Positions 10,833 through 20,929 of a stretch of DNA of 64,000 nucleotides are shown piece after piece (positions within the stretch are counted from its first letter, which is position 1; each line of letters starts with the position of its first letter). Position numbers and translations under genes: made by a program. The DNA comes from Zingiber officinale. Taxonomy: Eukaryota; Streptophyta; Magnoliopsida; Zingiberales; Zingiberaceae. The DNA lies in assembly GCF_018446385.1 (NCBI RefSeq), contig NC_055993.1, positions 73,134,715 to 73,198,714 on the forward strand. The letters run 5' to 3'. Below the pieces are notes generated by a model. The model made no database searches, was not told the origin of the DNA, and was given only the letters and a program-made list of their open reading frames with translations.

Positions 10833-10850
10833 TGGTCCCGTTACCAAGGA
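10833..10850 (+). other. Athila primer-binding site
   Basis: TGGTCCCGTTACCAAGGA, a few bases after the LTR end CACATCA, is a decayed form of the TGGCGCCGTTGCCGGGGA site typical of Athila (tRNA-Asp type). Confidence 0.7.
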
Positions 10851-11170
10851 CCGAGTGCTTTAAATCTAGTTAGTTTGCATTAGAATTTGTCTAGACAATT
10901 CTTTAAATTCTTTAATTCTTTAACTCTCATATTCTTTATTCTTTATCTTTCATTACTGCATTTCTATTTCTACATTTTCAATTCTATAATTTGTCTCCTA
11001 TATATATATATATATATATATATAATAAAAACAATAAAATTCAAGTCTTTCTCTTGTTTGTGTATGTGAAGAAATATTGCAAGTCTTTTGCCTATTGACC
11101 CTAAGATTGACTGGACATATCATCGAAGGTTAAATTTGCAAAGAGTCAACAAGAGCAAGAATAAAGAAAT

Positions 11171-12022
11171 ATGGCAAACAAACCTTTGAAGGAATATGTC
11201 ACACCATATGAAAATGGCCAAGATTCAGTATATCTAGACCTACAGTTGAAGCCAATCACTTTGAATTAAAGCTGACCTTTATTTCCATGGTTCAACAACA
11301 TCAATATGGCGGTGGTCTGATGGAGGATCCTAATTATCATCTTGAAAACTTTAATGATTTATGTAGCATGATGCATATTAATGGAGTTCCCCCAAAGGCC
11401 ATCAGATAATTACTATTTGAGTTTTCTTTGAGAGATCGAGCAAAAACTTGGCTAAATTCCTTGCCTCCAAACAGTATCACTTCTTGGACTCAATGAGCAG
11501 ATCTTCCTAGAGAAATTCTTTCCACCAAGTAAGATAGCACACCTCCGCAACCTTATTGCAAGCGTTAAGCAAACAAATGTTGAATCTCTTTATGAACCAT
11601 GGGATAGATTTAAGGGAATGCTGAGAGACTGTCCACATCATGGTCTAGAAAAGTGGCTTGTGAACCACACATTTTACAATGGTATCAATTATCAAACAAA
11701 GGTTTCCTTAGATTCTATTGTTGATAGAGCATTAATGAACAAAGAACTTAATGAGGCAAAAGAAATTATTGAGAGTGTAGCTCAGAATCACCATCAATGG
11801 GATTTAGAATGAAGTGCAGAGCAATCAAAATACTGAGAAAATATAATGTGGATGCTTTTGATTTAATAACTGCAAAGGTTTATTCGCTATCAAAACAATT
11901 TGAGAATATGAATGCACACCTAGTAAATGCAATTTTTTTATCCTACGAAGTATGTGGAGCTTCTGAACACATGAAAGATTTTTTTCCCTCTTGGAGCTAT
12001 CAATTTGCAAATATCTCAAGTG
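11171..12022 (+). pseudogene. Athila gag, N-terminal part, broken
   Basis: The likely start, MANKPLKEYV, is at 11171. Downstream a retrotransposon gag domain is visible: FSLRDRAKTWLNSLPPNSIT near 11420-11490, and from 11618 the intact stretch LRDCPHHGLEKWLVNHTFYNG. Stops and frameshifts interrupt it near 11270, 11490 and 11812. The coding sequence is cut at 12022-12027 by a copia element whose GAACA target duplication lies inside gag, and it resumes at 16206. Confidence 0.75.
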
Positions 12023-12027
12023 GAACA

Positions 12028-13137
12028 TGTTAGGACTCTTAGTGCCCGGCAAGAGAGGGGGGGGGGGGGGGGGAATAGCCAAACAAAACAAAAAGGCCCT
12101 TCTCAAACTTATAACTTAATTAAAGCACTTGCATAAACATAAAAATAATAATAAACTAAAAAGACGAGACTTAATATATTTACTTGGTTATAACCAGGGA
12201 GGTTGTTAATCCAAGGCAGATGAAAAAGCGCACTAAAAATCTCCTCTAGGCGGAGAAGCCTCTTACAGCAATAAACTCACTAAATCAGAAAGCTAAACTC
12301 AGACAAACTCAAGAACAAGTGTTGTTACTTTGTAATTCTTGTTCTTTTTAGCTTCTGGGAGTAGGGTTGCTTATATAGCCCTGCTCAGGGCGGCTGGAAG
12401 GGTTCCAAGCATCTAAAATGGGATTAAATTTTATCCCTGATGCAATGTTCAAATGTCACGTCAAATTGGCTAAAATTCGGGTTCCGGGCGCCCCTAGACT
12501 AGTCCGGGCGCCTCCAGCCCAGGTGCCCCGACCAGGTCCCGACGCCCCCAGTCTGGGCGCCCCGAACTGGTCCGGGCACCCCGACCAGGTCTGGGCGCCC
12601 CGGGGCCAAAAATATTCCCTTTGCTGATTTTTGGTCCCGACCTCCTTCTTCGGTTCCACTCGCATCGGTCCGGGTCTTCCGCTCCGGCTATGCTCACTTG
12701 GGTGATTTCAGCCATCCAAAATAGGGGTCACTTGAACCCAACTTCTTGTCTTCTCCTCGAGCAAGCTTCCGCTCCGACTTCTCGTCCCTCGGAATCGTCA
12801 CGTACTTCCTTCTCGTCTGCTAGCGTACTCTTCCATAACTTTTCGTCCCTCGGACAACTGCGTCTTTTGCTCCTCGTGCAATCTTTCACTCTGGTTTCTT
12901 GTCTCTCAGAAATACCACACGCTCCCTTCTTGTCTGCCGGTGTACTCTTCCACAGCACCTCATCCCTCAGACGCACCAAGCCCGTCGGCTCTCTCCCGTG
13001 TCGTCCTTCTTGCTAGATGCGTCTTTTGTTCGACGTCCTATGCTCCTAAGTTTCTACATACTTAGACACAAGATTAAACACAATAGAACCTAACTTAACG
13101 TGTTTGATCACATCAAAACTACCTTGGGGTACCAATA
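12028..13137 (-). repeat. 3' LTR of gag-only copia K
   Basis: On the minus strand it runs from ATTGGTACC (decayed TGTTGGTA) at 13137 to ...CTAACA at 12028. It contains a TATA box at 12371-12377 (GGCTATATAAGC on minus) and, upstream of it on the transcribed strand, about eight GGGCGCCC-type units (12483-12606). A G17-like homopolymer lies at 12058-12074. It is longer than its partner mainly because the palindrome array is longer. Confidence 0.85.
12483..12606. repeat. GGGCGCCC palindrome array in LTR of copia K
   Basis: Units such as CCGGGCGCCCC, CCGGGCGCCTC, AGGTGCCCC and TGGGCGCCCC recur every 17-20 bp. They lie about 105 bp upstream of the minus-strand TATA. The matching part of the other LTR (15676-15712) has only two or three units. 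Confidence 0.8.
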
Positions 13138-13710
13138 ATCTCCCCCTTTTTTATGTGAGCAACTCAAGTTAAGTTAGGATAAACCAACATAAAGTAAAAG
13201 CAATAAATTTTGCAATAGAGTGTAAAAATTGAAAAAGTTTAAACTACCTCCCCCTAGACTTAATCTTCACTTCTCCCTCTTTGATCACATAAAAAATGGG
13301 GTACCTAAAAAAAAATCTAACAATAACTTTAAGAAAGTTTTTAGTTAAAAAAAAAAAACTCTGGTTTTCCAATAATTTTGAAAACGTATCAAGTTTTTGA
13401 AAACTTTGAAAAAATTTGAAAATAATTTTGATATCACTTAAAAAATCTGCAACGTAAATAATCTTAAAAACTTTAAGTTTAAAAAAAAAATCTAAGTAAA
13501 AAAAAAGTTTGAGTAACTATTTAAAGCATTAATTACAATTAAATGTTTTATTAGTTAGTCAATTAAATATTTTATTTCATTAATTGACTTCCAGGCTGTA
13601 GCAAAATACTATGCTTTCTTGGTTATTGGAGCAACAACCACTTTCTAGACAAAACCTCTTAAGGAAATCAAACATTTAATCTACTCTCTGAAAGCGCTAA
13701 CTTTAAAGTT
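13138..13710 (-). other. Polypurine tract and 3' untranslated DNA of copia K
   Basis: The minus strand reads AAAAAAGGGGGAGAT just before the 3' LTR, and a second purine block (CTAGGGGGAGG) lies near 13250. Multiple purine tracts before the 3' LTR are typical of Sireviruses. The rest is A-rich, without a gene. Confidence 0.65.
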
Positions 13711-14977
13711 TCAATCCAAGAATGATTTTGAAACCCAATATAGGTTCCTTCCAACTGGGTTGATTAAAAATCTTTTAGGAATATATTTCTGAGAAATTTT
13801 CCTAATTTTTCCCTTGTGGTAATTAATGTACCAATTTAGACCATTAAATTTTCTAATACTAGTATTATATGAGCATGTATAATTTTTTAGGTTCTTTATT
13901 TCTTTTTGCAAATTACCATTTTCCAATTTTATTTTGTCAAATTCTTATAATGGACAAGATTTGGCTAGAATTAATTTTAACTCTTTGGTTTCTTTTTTCT
14001 AGCTTACAACAATCCTTTGACAATAATTTAACAAACTTGAATAATTTATCGGGAGGTAGAGATTGTACCTGACTTACCTTGTCGATCCCATTGTCCGTAG
14101 CTTCCCTTGAACTATTGCTTTCTTTCGATGCTACTCCTCCATTATCGATACTCTTGATGCTCATTTCGGATGAGCTTGCTTCATTTTCATCTTCTTAATG
14201 ACTTGCCACTAATGCAAGTCCGGCGATGACTTCAATTTCTGATTCAGACGACGTTTCATCCCACATTTCCTTTAGTGTTTTGTACTTATTAGATTGGATA
14301 GACTTCTTGTTCTTACCCTTGTCCTTGTTCTTCAACTTAGGGTAGTTATCTTTAACGCCCCCTTCTTCATTGCAGTGGTAGCATTTATTTTTTTTTCTAC
14401 CCTGCAGATGGTTAGTTTTTCTAGATTTAAATAATTTTTTAAATTGCCTTACCATCATTGCCATTTCGTCATCGTCGTCGAGAGAGAATTCTGAATCTAG
14501 TTCATCCATCTTCGCCTTGAGGACAATATTGTGCTTCGGCTCCTTCTTCGAATCTGCACATCTCATTTCATGGACTTCAAATGTTGAAAACATTTCTTCT
14601 AAGGTGACAGATTCTAAATCTTTAGATATATAGTAATCATTTACTAATGATGCCCACTCGGTAGTTCTAGGAAATGTATTAAGCGTGTACCTTAGCGAAT
14701 CTCAGTTGCTTACATTTTCTCCGAGATTCGTAAGTCCGGTGATTAGTTCCTTCATTCTCGAGTGAAGATGTGCAATGGTTTCTTCTGCTTCCAAGTTTAT
14801 GTTACTCAACTGGTTCCTTAGTAGATCACATCTTGCGAGCTTGGCTTCGGACGCCCCTTCGTGTAGCTCAAGGAACTTCTCCCAAAGCTCCTTTGCTAAG
14901 TTGTAGGCGCCGATCCGATTGACTTCTTGTGGTGGTAGGACACTCAGCAGATGGAACTTTGCTTTATCATTTGCCAC
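13711..14977 (-). pseudogene. Copia (Sirevirus-like) gag, broken
   Basis: The copia-type gag domain begins by 14977 (NRIGAYNLAKELWEKFLELH, then NQLSNINLEAEETIAHLHSR). A zinc knuckle lies near 14390-14350 (CYHCNEEGGVKDNYP, with the expected His and last Cys lost). An acidic region follows, then a coiled-coil-like C-terminus (13926-13711: ENGNLQKEIKNLKN and NPVGRNLYWVSKSFLD). Stops at about 14700 and 14190 and a frameshift near 13930 break it. The protein would form the particle core that packages element RNA. It is on the minus strand inside Athila gag. Confidence 0.75.
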
Positions 14978-15195
14978 AAAGTCGGCCTGCTCCTTCTTTA
15001 TCCACTAGTATTCTTTCTTACCTTCGGGTGCTACAAAACCGAACTTCATTATTAAAAGTAATTCAAAATTAGTTTTTAAAAAAATACCTCCATTCACTTT
15101 TTCCAGCTCGCGAACTCCCCCTCAAACTTTGGTGGATAGATGCTTGGTCTGACCATTTCGTGTGCTTCATTTGACGGTTAGTCCTCCTGAAGCAT

Positions 15196-15213
15196 CCTCG
15201 CTCTGATACTACT
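15196..15213 (-). other. Primer-binding site of copia K
   Basis: The minus strand after the LTR end reads AGTAGTATCAGAGCGAGG, one substitution from the initiator-Met tRNA site TGGTATCAGAGC. Confidence 0.7.
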
Positions 15214-16200
15214 TGTACTCTTGCCAGCCGACTAGAGGAGGGGGGGGGGGGGGTGAATAACCCCGGCACAAAGATAAAACAAAAAAACCTTTCTCGAATT
15301 TATAACTTCATTAAAACACTTGCATAAACATAGAAATAATAATAAACTAAAAAAATGAGGCTTAACAGATTTACTTGGTTACAACCAGAGAGGTTGTTAA
15401 TCCAAGGCAGATGAAAAAATACACTAAAAATCTCCTCTGGGCAAAGAATCCTCTTACAACAATGAACATACAAAAGCAGAATGCTAAACTTAGACAAATT
15501 CAAGCACAAGTGTTGTTACTTTGTAATTCTTGTTCTTTTTAGCTTCTGGGAGCAGGGCTGCTTATATAGTCATGCTCGGAAGCCTGGAAGGGTTCCAAGT
15601 GCCTGGAATGAGATAAAACTTTATCCTTGATGTAACATTCAAACACGATGTTGAATTGGCTAAAATTAGGGTTTTGGGCACCCCGGTCTGGTCCGGGCGC
15701 CCCGGGGTAAAAAATCAGCCCTTTGCTAATTTTTGGTCCCGACCTCCTTCTTCGGTTCTGCTCGCATCGGTCTGGGTCTTCTGCTCTGGCTCACCTGAAC
15801 CCAACTTCCGGCCTTCTCCTTGAGTAAGATTTCGCTTCGGCTTCTCATCCCTCGGAATCACCGCGTGCTTCCTTCTTGTCCGCCAGCATACTCTTCCATA
15901 GCTTTTCGTCCCTCGAACAGCTACGTCTTTTGCTCCTCGAGCAATCTTCCGCTCCGGCTTCTCGTCCCTCAGAAACACCGCACGCTCCCTTCTCATCCAC
16001 CAGTGTACTCTTCCGCAGTACCTTGTCCCTCATACCCACCGAGCCCATCGACTCTCTCCCGTGCCATCCTTCTCGCTAGCTGCGTCTTTTGCTCGACGTC
16101 CTATGCTCCTAAGTTCCTAAATACTTAGATACAGGGTTAAACACAACAGGACCTAACTTAATTTATTTGATCACATCAAAACTATTTTAAGATACCAACA
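15214..16200 (-). repeat. 5' LTR of gag-only copia K
   Basis: On minus it starts TGTTGGTATCTTAAAATAG at 16200 and ends GAGTACA at 15214. The TATA box is at 15562-15568 and a G-homopolymer at about 15240-15253. It has only two or three GGGCGCCC-type units (15676-15712), against about eight in the other LTR. Confidence 0.85.
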
Positions 16201-16205
16201 GAACA

Positions 16206-16809
16206 ATGTGATGTTATTGGTAACTACAATAAGAGGCAGAATAATCCCTACTCGAATACTTACAACCCGTGGTGGAAAAATCATCCTAACTTCTCATATA
16301 AAAATAATCAAGATTTTGGGCAACAATCTTGACAGTGGTCAAGTTCTCAACTAAGCAGATTTGAAAGTATACTTGAGGAGATACTAGCTAATCAGAATAA
16401 AATGAAATATGAAATTAAGCAAATAAATATTTGGCTCAACAACTCAGAAAAGCATATAAATGCAAGAATGGATAATCAGGATAAACATATCACAATGCTT
16501 GAAAATCAAATTACTCAAATAGCTAGTTCATTCTCTTCAAGAATACAAGGAAATTTCCTTGGTAAACCTAAACTAAACTCCATGGAGTATTGCAAGGTAA
16601 TTGAGTTAAGAAGCGGACGAACCTTGGGAAGTCCTCAAGTGACTGCTACAGTTGAAGATGGAGCTAACACTAGCATAGAACCATCTTTTTCTTCCTCACA
16701 TCCTGAGATTGATAATAAGGAAGAAGAGATTATCGTCAAAGTTAGAGAGTCCTCCCCTGAAACCAAAATCCAAACAGTTTCATTCCCTCAAAGATTACTT
16801 AAAGCGTAG
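16206..16809 (+). pseudogene. Athila gag, C-terminal part
   Basis: Resumes the Athila gag after the copia insertion (NPYSNTYNPWWKNHPNFS near 16245, typical of Athila gag). A stop follows, then an open stretch from 16402 with MLENQITQIASSFSSR and an acidic end. It ends SFPQRLLKA with a stop at 16807. Confidence 0.7.
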
Positions 16810-16866
16810 AGAGATGCATAGTTTGAGAAACTATTAGAAAAGATCAAAGAAATTTGCATTAATATA

Positions 16867-17529
16867 CCATTATTAGATGCTTTGTGTCAAATGCCCAAAT
16901 TTTCCAAATTTATGAATGATATAATTTTGAACAAAAGAAAGAAGGTTGAGTTTAAGATAGTGGCCCTATCTGCGGAAGTCAGTGCATTATTTTTAAATGC
17001 ATTACCTCCCAAACTCCAAGATCCAGGTAGTTTTTCAATACTGTGCAAAATCAAAGATACAAGAATTGATAAAGTATTTTGTGATTTGGGAGCTAGTGTC
17101 AGTCTCATGCCTTACTCAATTTGTAAGAAGCTGGGGTTAAGTGATTTGAAGTTAACTACTATTGCACTTCAATTAGCGAATTCTACATGCAGATATCCAC
17201 TGGGCTTAGTTGAAGATGTAAAGGTAGAAAAAGGGAGCTTTATCATCCCTACAGATTTTGTAGTCCTGGACATGGAAGAGGATCTAAAGATCACCATAAT
17301 TCTTAGAAGACCTTTCCTAGACACAGCCAGAGCTAATATTTATGTGAAAAATCACAAGCTATCACTAAAAGTTGGCAAAGAAGAGCTCATATTCAACTTA
17401 TCCTCATCCTTGCAAAATCCTTCTGCTGAAGAAGTTTCAAACTCTTCTCCTAGTACTTTGATGTTAATTGAAGATGATCACAAGTTTGGAGAAGAAAAAC
17501 AGGGAAGAGTTTTGTATCACCCGACTTAA
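16867..17529 (+). pseudogene. Athila aspartic protease region
   Basis: The Athila gag-pol segment containing a retropepsin-like domain. The active-site pattern is DLGASVSLMPYSICKKLGL, where Athila elements carry DLGAS in place of DTG/DSG. It is followed by a hydrophobic strand and PFLDTARANIYVKNHKLSLK, the typical flap and C-terminal part. The frame from 16882 to 17529 is open (215 residues). A catalytic fold looks possible for this stretch, but nothing downstream is left for it to process: reverse transcriptase and integrase are missing. Confidence 0.75.
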
Positions 17530-18050
17530 CCCCTGGACATAACAGTTTGTCAAGGGAAGAAAGATTTAGTGTTGGTTGGGAACTATGATGTAGTTCTTAA
17601 CCATCCTCTAGGATCACTGGATAAAATAGTTAATCCAGTGAAGAACGGAAGAGGGGTGTTGGGAGGACACCCTATAGAAAATTTATTCAACTCTTTTGGA
17701 AGGCCGCCAGACTTTCAGAGTCTAGCAAGGAAGGACACACTCCTTGATGCTCACCACGACGAATGGACTATCTCGGTAGAAGTTCAGTTGATGGAGGGGG
17801 CTGACACAACTAGCTGTGGAGGGGAGCATCTCCCTTTCAAGGCCAAGGCTCCAAGTTGAGTCGTACCAAAAGTCAAGCTCTAGACTTTAAACAAGCGCTC
17901 CTTGGGAAGCACCCCAAGAGTTTCTCTTTTTTATTTTTCTTCTTTATTTTATATTTTATGGAGCCTAATACTTTCATCTTTACTTTTTCTAGGTGTGGAC
18001 AAACACATGATGAAGGCCATAGTAAAATTTTGACTATAGCAAAGTTTTAG
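17530..18050 (+). pseudogene. Athila pol remnant around the RT/integrase deletion
   Basis: A short open stretch (17569-17859, containing KNGRGVLGGHPIENLF) matches nothing I can name. From about 17870 the plus strand encodes LDFKQALLGKHPKSF, which resembles the last residues of Athila pol (ALLGRQP type). The reverse transcriptase-RNase H-integrase block that should lie between was therefore deleted. The T-rich stretch after it resembles the polypyrimidine part of a splice acceptor (ttttctag near 17985). Confidence 0.45.
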
Positions 18051-18055
18051 CTTTG

Positions 18056-18321
18056 CCCGTGCCTTTTAGCATGGGCATGAAAGCAATAAAGAACCTTGCC
18101 ATGCCTTTTGGCATGTGAACAGGGAGACACAAACCATATTGAGCCAGCTCGTGTCTTGAGGCATGGGCTTGGAAGTAAAACCAGAGCCAAACTAGCTCTA
18201 CCCGTGCTTATGAGCATGGGAAATAAAGGAAAAATTCTATGCGGACAATGCAAAACTGGTATAGCTCATGCTATTTAGCACAAGGCATACCAAAACACAC
18301 AGCTGGGATATAAATCCCAGC
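18056..18321 (+). promoter_or_regulatory. Internal Athila promoter: hairpin array plus TATA in a palindrome
   Basis: About five inverted repeats of the form CCCGTGC-ttttta-GCATGGG lie at about 18056-18076, 18098-18117, 18149-18171, 18201-18221 and 18261-18285. Then a perfect 20-bp dyad, GCTGGGAT-ATAA-ATCCCAGC (18302-18321), has TATAAAT (18309-18315) at its centre. The hairpin type resembles that of the LTR array at 9209-9637. A pyrimidine-rich leader of about 340 bp leads to the ORF at 18661. Promoter function is inferred from this layout. Confidence 0.55.
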
Positions 18322-18660
18322 CACAGCCATGCCCAAGGACACGACGCCACCCACCCCCATATCTGAAAGTCTCCTCTTTCATTTTCCCTTCTCCTGCTCA
18401 CCTCTCCTATTTACACAACCTTTTTTCTTACAAGAGATCTACTCCTTCAACTCTCAAATTCTCTCCTCCATCTCAAATAAACCTTTCTTCTCTTCTCTCT
18501 AAATAACTCTCAAAATCTAGATCTCTTCTCTCTAATAAATTTTCTTCAAGAGAGCTTTTAAATAAATTTTCCTAATTTTGTGTATTTTAGTATTTCTAAT
18601 ATTTTAGTATTCCAGTGGAGGGGAGGATCCAAATAAGAAAAAAAGAAGGGAAAATCACCC

Positions 18661-19823
18661 ATGAAGGAGAAAGCATTAATGAAAGGAAAAGGAAAGCACC
18701 CTGCTCTAAACGAAGGTAAAACTAATGAATTCGGCGTTGTACTTAAAAATGAAGATAAAAAATCTATATTTAATAACTTGTTTATCCATAAATTAGTTTG
18801 TACACGTTATATTGATAGTACAACTATAAAGTACTTGGAAATAAAAGATGATATGGATTTGTTGATTGGTAATTTAGACTGGAGTAATATGATGTATACT
18901 AGTAAACCAACCTATCCACGTCTAGTCTTAGAATTTTTGAGTTCTTTAGAGTCTAATTTTACTCCTGATGATGATCATGATAGATAGATTAGTTTTAAAT
19001 TAATGAACCATAATTATCTTTGGACTTTTAAGAGTTTAATATCTATTTTGGATTACCCACAGGGGTTCCTTGCAAGTTTGATTATAGATATAATGCTAAT
19101 TCTTTTTGGAGTTTAATCACCGATCTAAATGAGCCCCATGACCCATCTAGATCTAAAACTTTCCATATGCAGAACCTCATCTTTTGATATCTTCACCATG
19201 TTATGAACAAAACTATATTTGGTAGGAGTGAGAGTCATGGGGTGATAAGGAAAGTGGAGCTTTATTCTATATGGGACATGATTCACAAAGTTGAATTTGA
19301 TGGAGGGTTCTACTTTTTACAGACTATGCAAAGAGAGGGGAATGCGAACTCAAGAACAATTATGTTTGGTGGGTTCATTACGACCATTGCTAGGAAACTT
19401 GAACTAGACCTCTCAGGCCTAGAAGATATACATGGAAACATCAAAATTGATATAGATACATGTTTAGCAATGAAGATGATATGTCGGGATGAAAGTAGGT
19501 TTAGTTTTCCTAGAAGGGATGGTTTTCCTATCCCTTTACCTCATCCTAACTGCACGATAATTCGTAATCCTAACAATTGGATTATTAAAGATCCCATCCC
19601 CAGTTCCTCCGTATCCCCTACTGAGCATCGCGGCTATCCCTCGCCTAGAGGCCCGCCGTCGGTCGAATTTTCTAACCCGGCTAGACATTCATTTGCTTAT
19701 GGTAGTGTAGGGTCTTCTAGCTTTGATTTCTCTTCTTTCCATACATCTTTGGATTCTCTTCATGAGAAGCAAGGAATTTCTCATAAGATGTTGGAGGACC
19801 ATTGCGACTTCACCCATGATTAG
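18661..19823 (+). pseudogene. Athila ORF1-family (env-position) protein, broken
   Basis: Occupies the env-like position between pol and the 3' end. The first stretch (18661-18987) starts MKEKALMKGKGKHPALNEG and contains the family pattern TYPRLVLEFLSSLESN. It stops at 18985. A decayed segment and a second open stretch (19203-19823) follow, with FGGFITTIARKLELDLSGL and a proline/serine-rich tail. The family is found in Athila elements. Its role is unknown, and I see no signal peptide or membrane segment, so calling it env reflects position only. Confidence 0.6.
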
Positions 19824-20162
19824 TTCCAATATCTACAGGATCAATTCCAAAAGAGGGATGGGTTTTATGGTAGGGTATCTAGTTTTGTGGGAGATTTCTA
19901 GTCTCATCAGGGGAGAATGGATGAGTTTATGGACTCCATGGAACTCAGTAGACAGAAAGTGACTATGTTATACTAGTACCATGAAAATATTGGTCATATC
20001 CCTAGAGTCCCTAGATTTCTCCCAGACCACATTTCCACCGGAGAGAGGAGCTCCTTCGGGTGGTCAATCTTCGGTGAGTGGTAGACCTATCTTCTTCCCT
20101 CCCCCTTTCCTCATCCACCTCCATAAATTTCTTTAATTAAGGACAATGAAGTGTCCAAGTTT

Positions 20163-20180
20163 GAGGGGAGGGGGAGGGGT
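20163..20180 (+). other. Athila polypurine tract
   Basis: GAGGGGAGGGGGAGGGGT, as expected upstream of an Athila 3' LTR. Confidence 0.6.
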
Positions 20181-20929
20181 TGAACAGTTGCATTCTATTT
20201 TTTGCTTGTTGCTTTCGTAGTGTAGTTGCACTTTGAGTTTTGATGCATTTTGAGTTACATTACCTACTATTACTGCTAACTTGTCCAAGAGTAAGCTTCT
20301 AGCATGTTTATAATCTAGAGGTCTTGAGTTATGCATTTTGGTGCTAGTATATTTAGTGATTTATTTTATCTATCTCCAGTGAAACAAAATGAGCATGACA
20401 TTTGTTTGATAACAAAATTTTTTGCACGTTTATTATTTAGATTCATGTTGTTAGGGTACTAGTATTAGTATGTTTGATGATCTATTTTTTTCTATAATTA
20501 ATAGCAGAACATGAGCATCATATTTCATTGAAAGGATTTAACTCTAGTCTAGCTAGCTTAAGAATCTCTTTACACTTTGCCTTATCTTGATAGTTGAAGA
20601 TTCTGGAATTAGTCATGATTCATTAAACTTGATAAGTACTTGAATTTCCATGATGATTTCTTAACTATATCTTGGCCATTAGATTGATGCTTGAATCATT
20701 AAAGCTTATTTGGAAAAATGTAAATCCCACTAGTTGCATCTTTATAAATATGCAATTGAAAAAAAATGAAAGAAAAATGATGAAATAAGGGATTGAAAAA
20801 AATTATTATCGTGAGTGAAAACTAGTTGTTTGCCTCTTTGAGACCGAGTTAAATTACTAGAAAAATGAACACTAGATTTCTCTTGATATCGAGCACATTC
20901 TTTAGACCTTGGGTAGAGTTAGAAAAGAT
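20181..20929 (+). other. Athila 3' untranslated DNA, truncated
   Basis: AT-rich, no gene. No copy of the LTR start TGATGTGCATAG occurs before CACTA coding sequence resumes, so the LTR end has been lost here. Confidence 0.5.

Larger units (their letters stand above)
12028..16200 (-). mobile_element. Gag-only Sirevirus-like copia element (K)
   Basis: Perfect 5-bp target duplications GAACA at 12023-12027 and 16201-16205. Minus orientation: 5' LTR 15214-16200, PBS at about 15200-15213, gag 14977-13711, polypurine tract 13138-13155, 3' LTR 12028-13137. No protease, integrase, reverse transcriptase or RNase H. The gag C-terminus is followed within about 570 bp by the polypurine tract. It therefore resembles non-autonomous terminal-repeat elements that carry only gag (TR-GAG type). 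Confidence 0.88.
8941..20925 (+). mobile_element. Athila-type Ty3/gypsy element, pol-deleted, 3' LTR lost
   Basis: Starts with a 1,886-bp 5' LTR (TGATGTG...CACATCA) and a PBS, then gag (split by a copia at 12028), aspartic protease, an internal TATA region, an env-position ORF of the Athila ORF1 family and a purine-rich tract at 20163-20180. Reverse transcriptase and integrase are absent between 17560 and 17860. No copy of the LTR start is found before CACTA coding sequence resumes at about 20930, so the 3' end is truncated and no TSD can be shown. The right limit is approximate. Confidence 0.8.

Noticed and set aside
12483..12606. CRISPR-like regular repeat with 17-20 bp period
   Set aside because: The window is plant nuclear DNA, the spacers are themselves repeat-like, and the array lies inside an LTR with a TATA box.
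20181..20929. Athila 3' LTR
   Set aside because: No copy of the LTR start or of its hairpin array was found before the CACTA transposase resumes.
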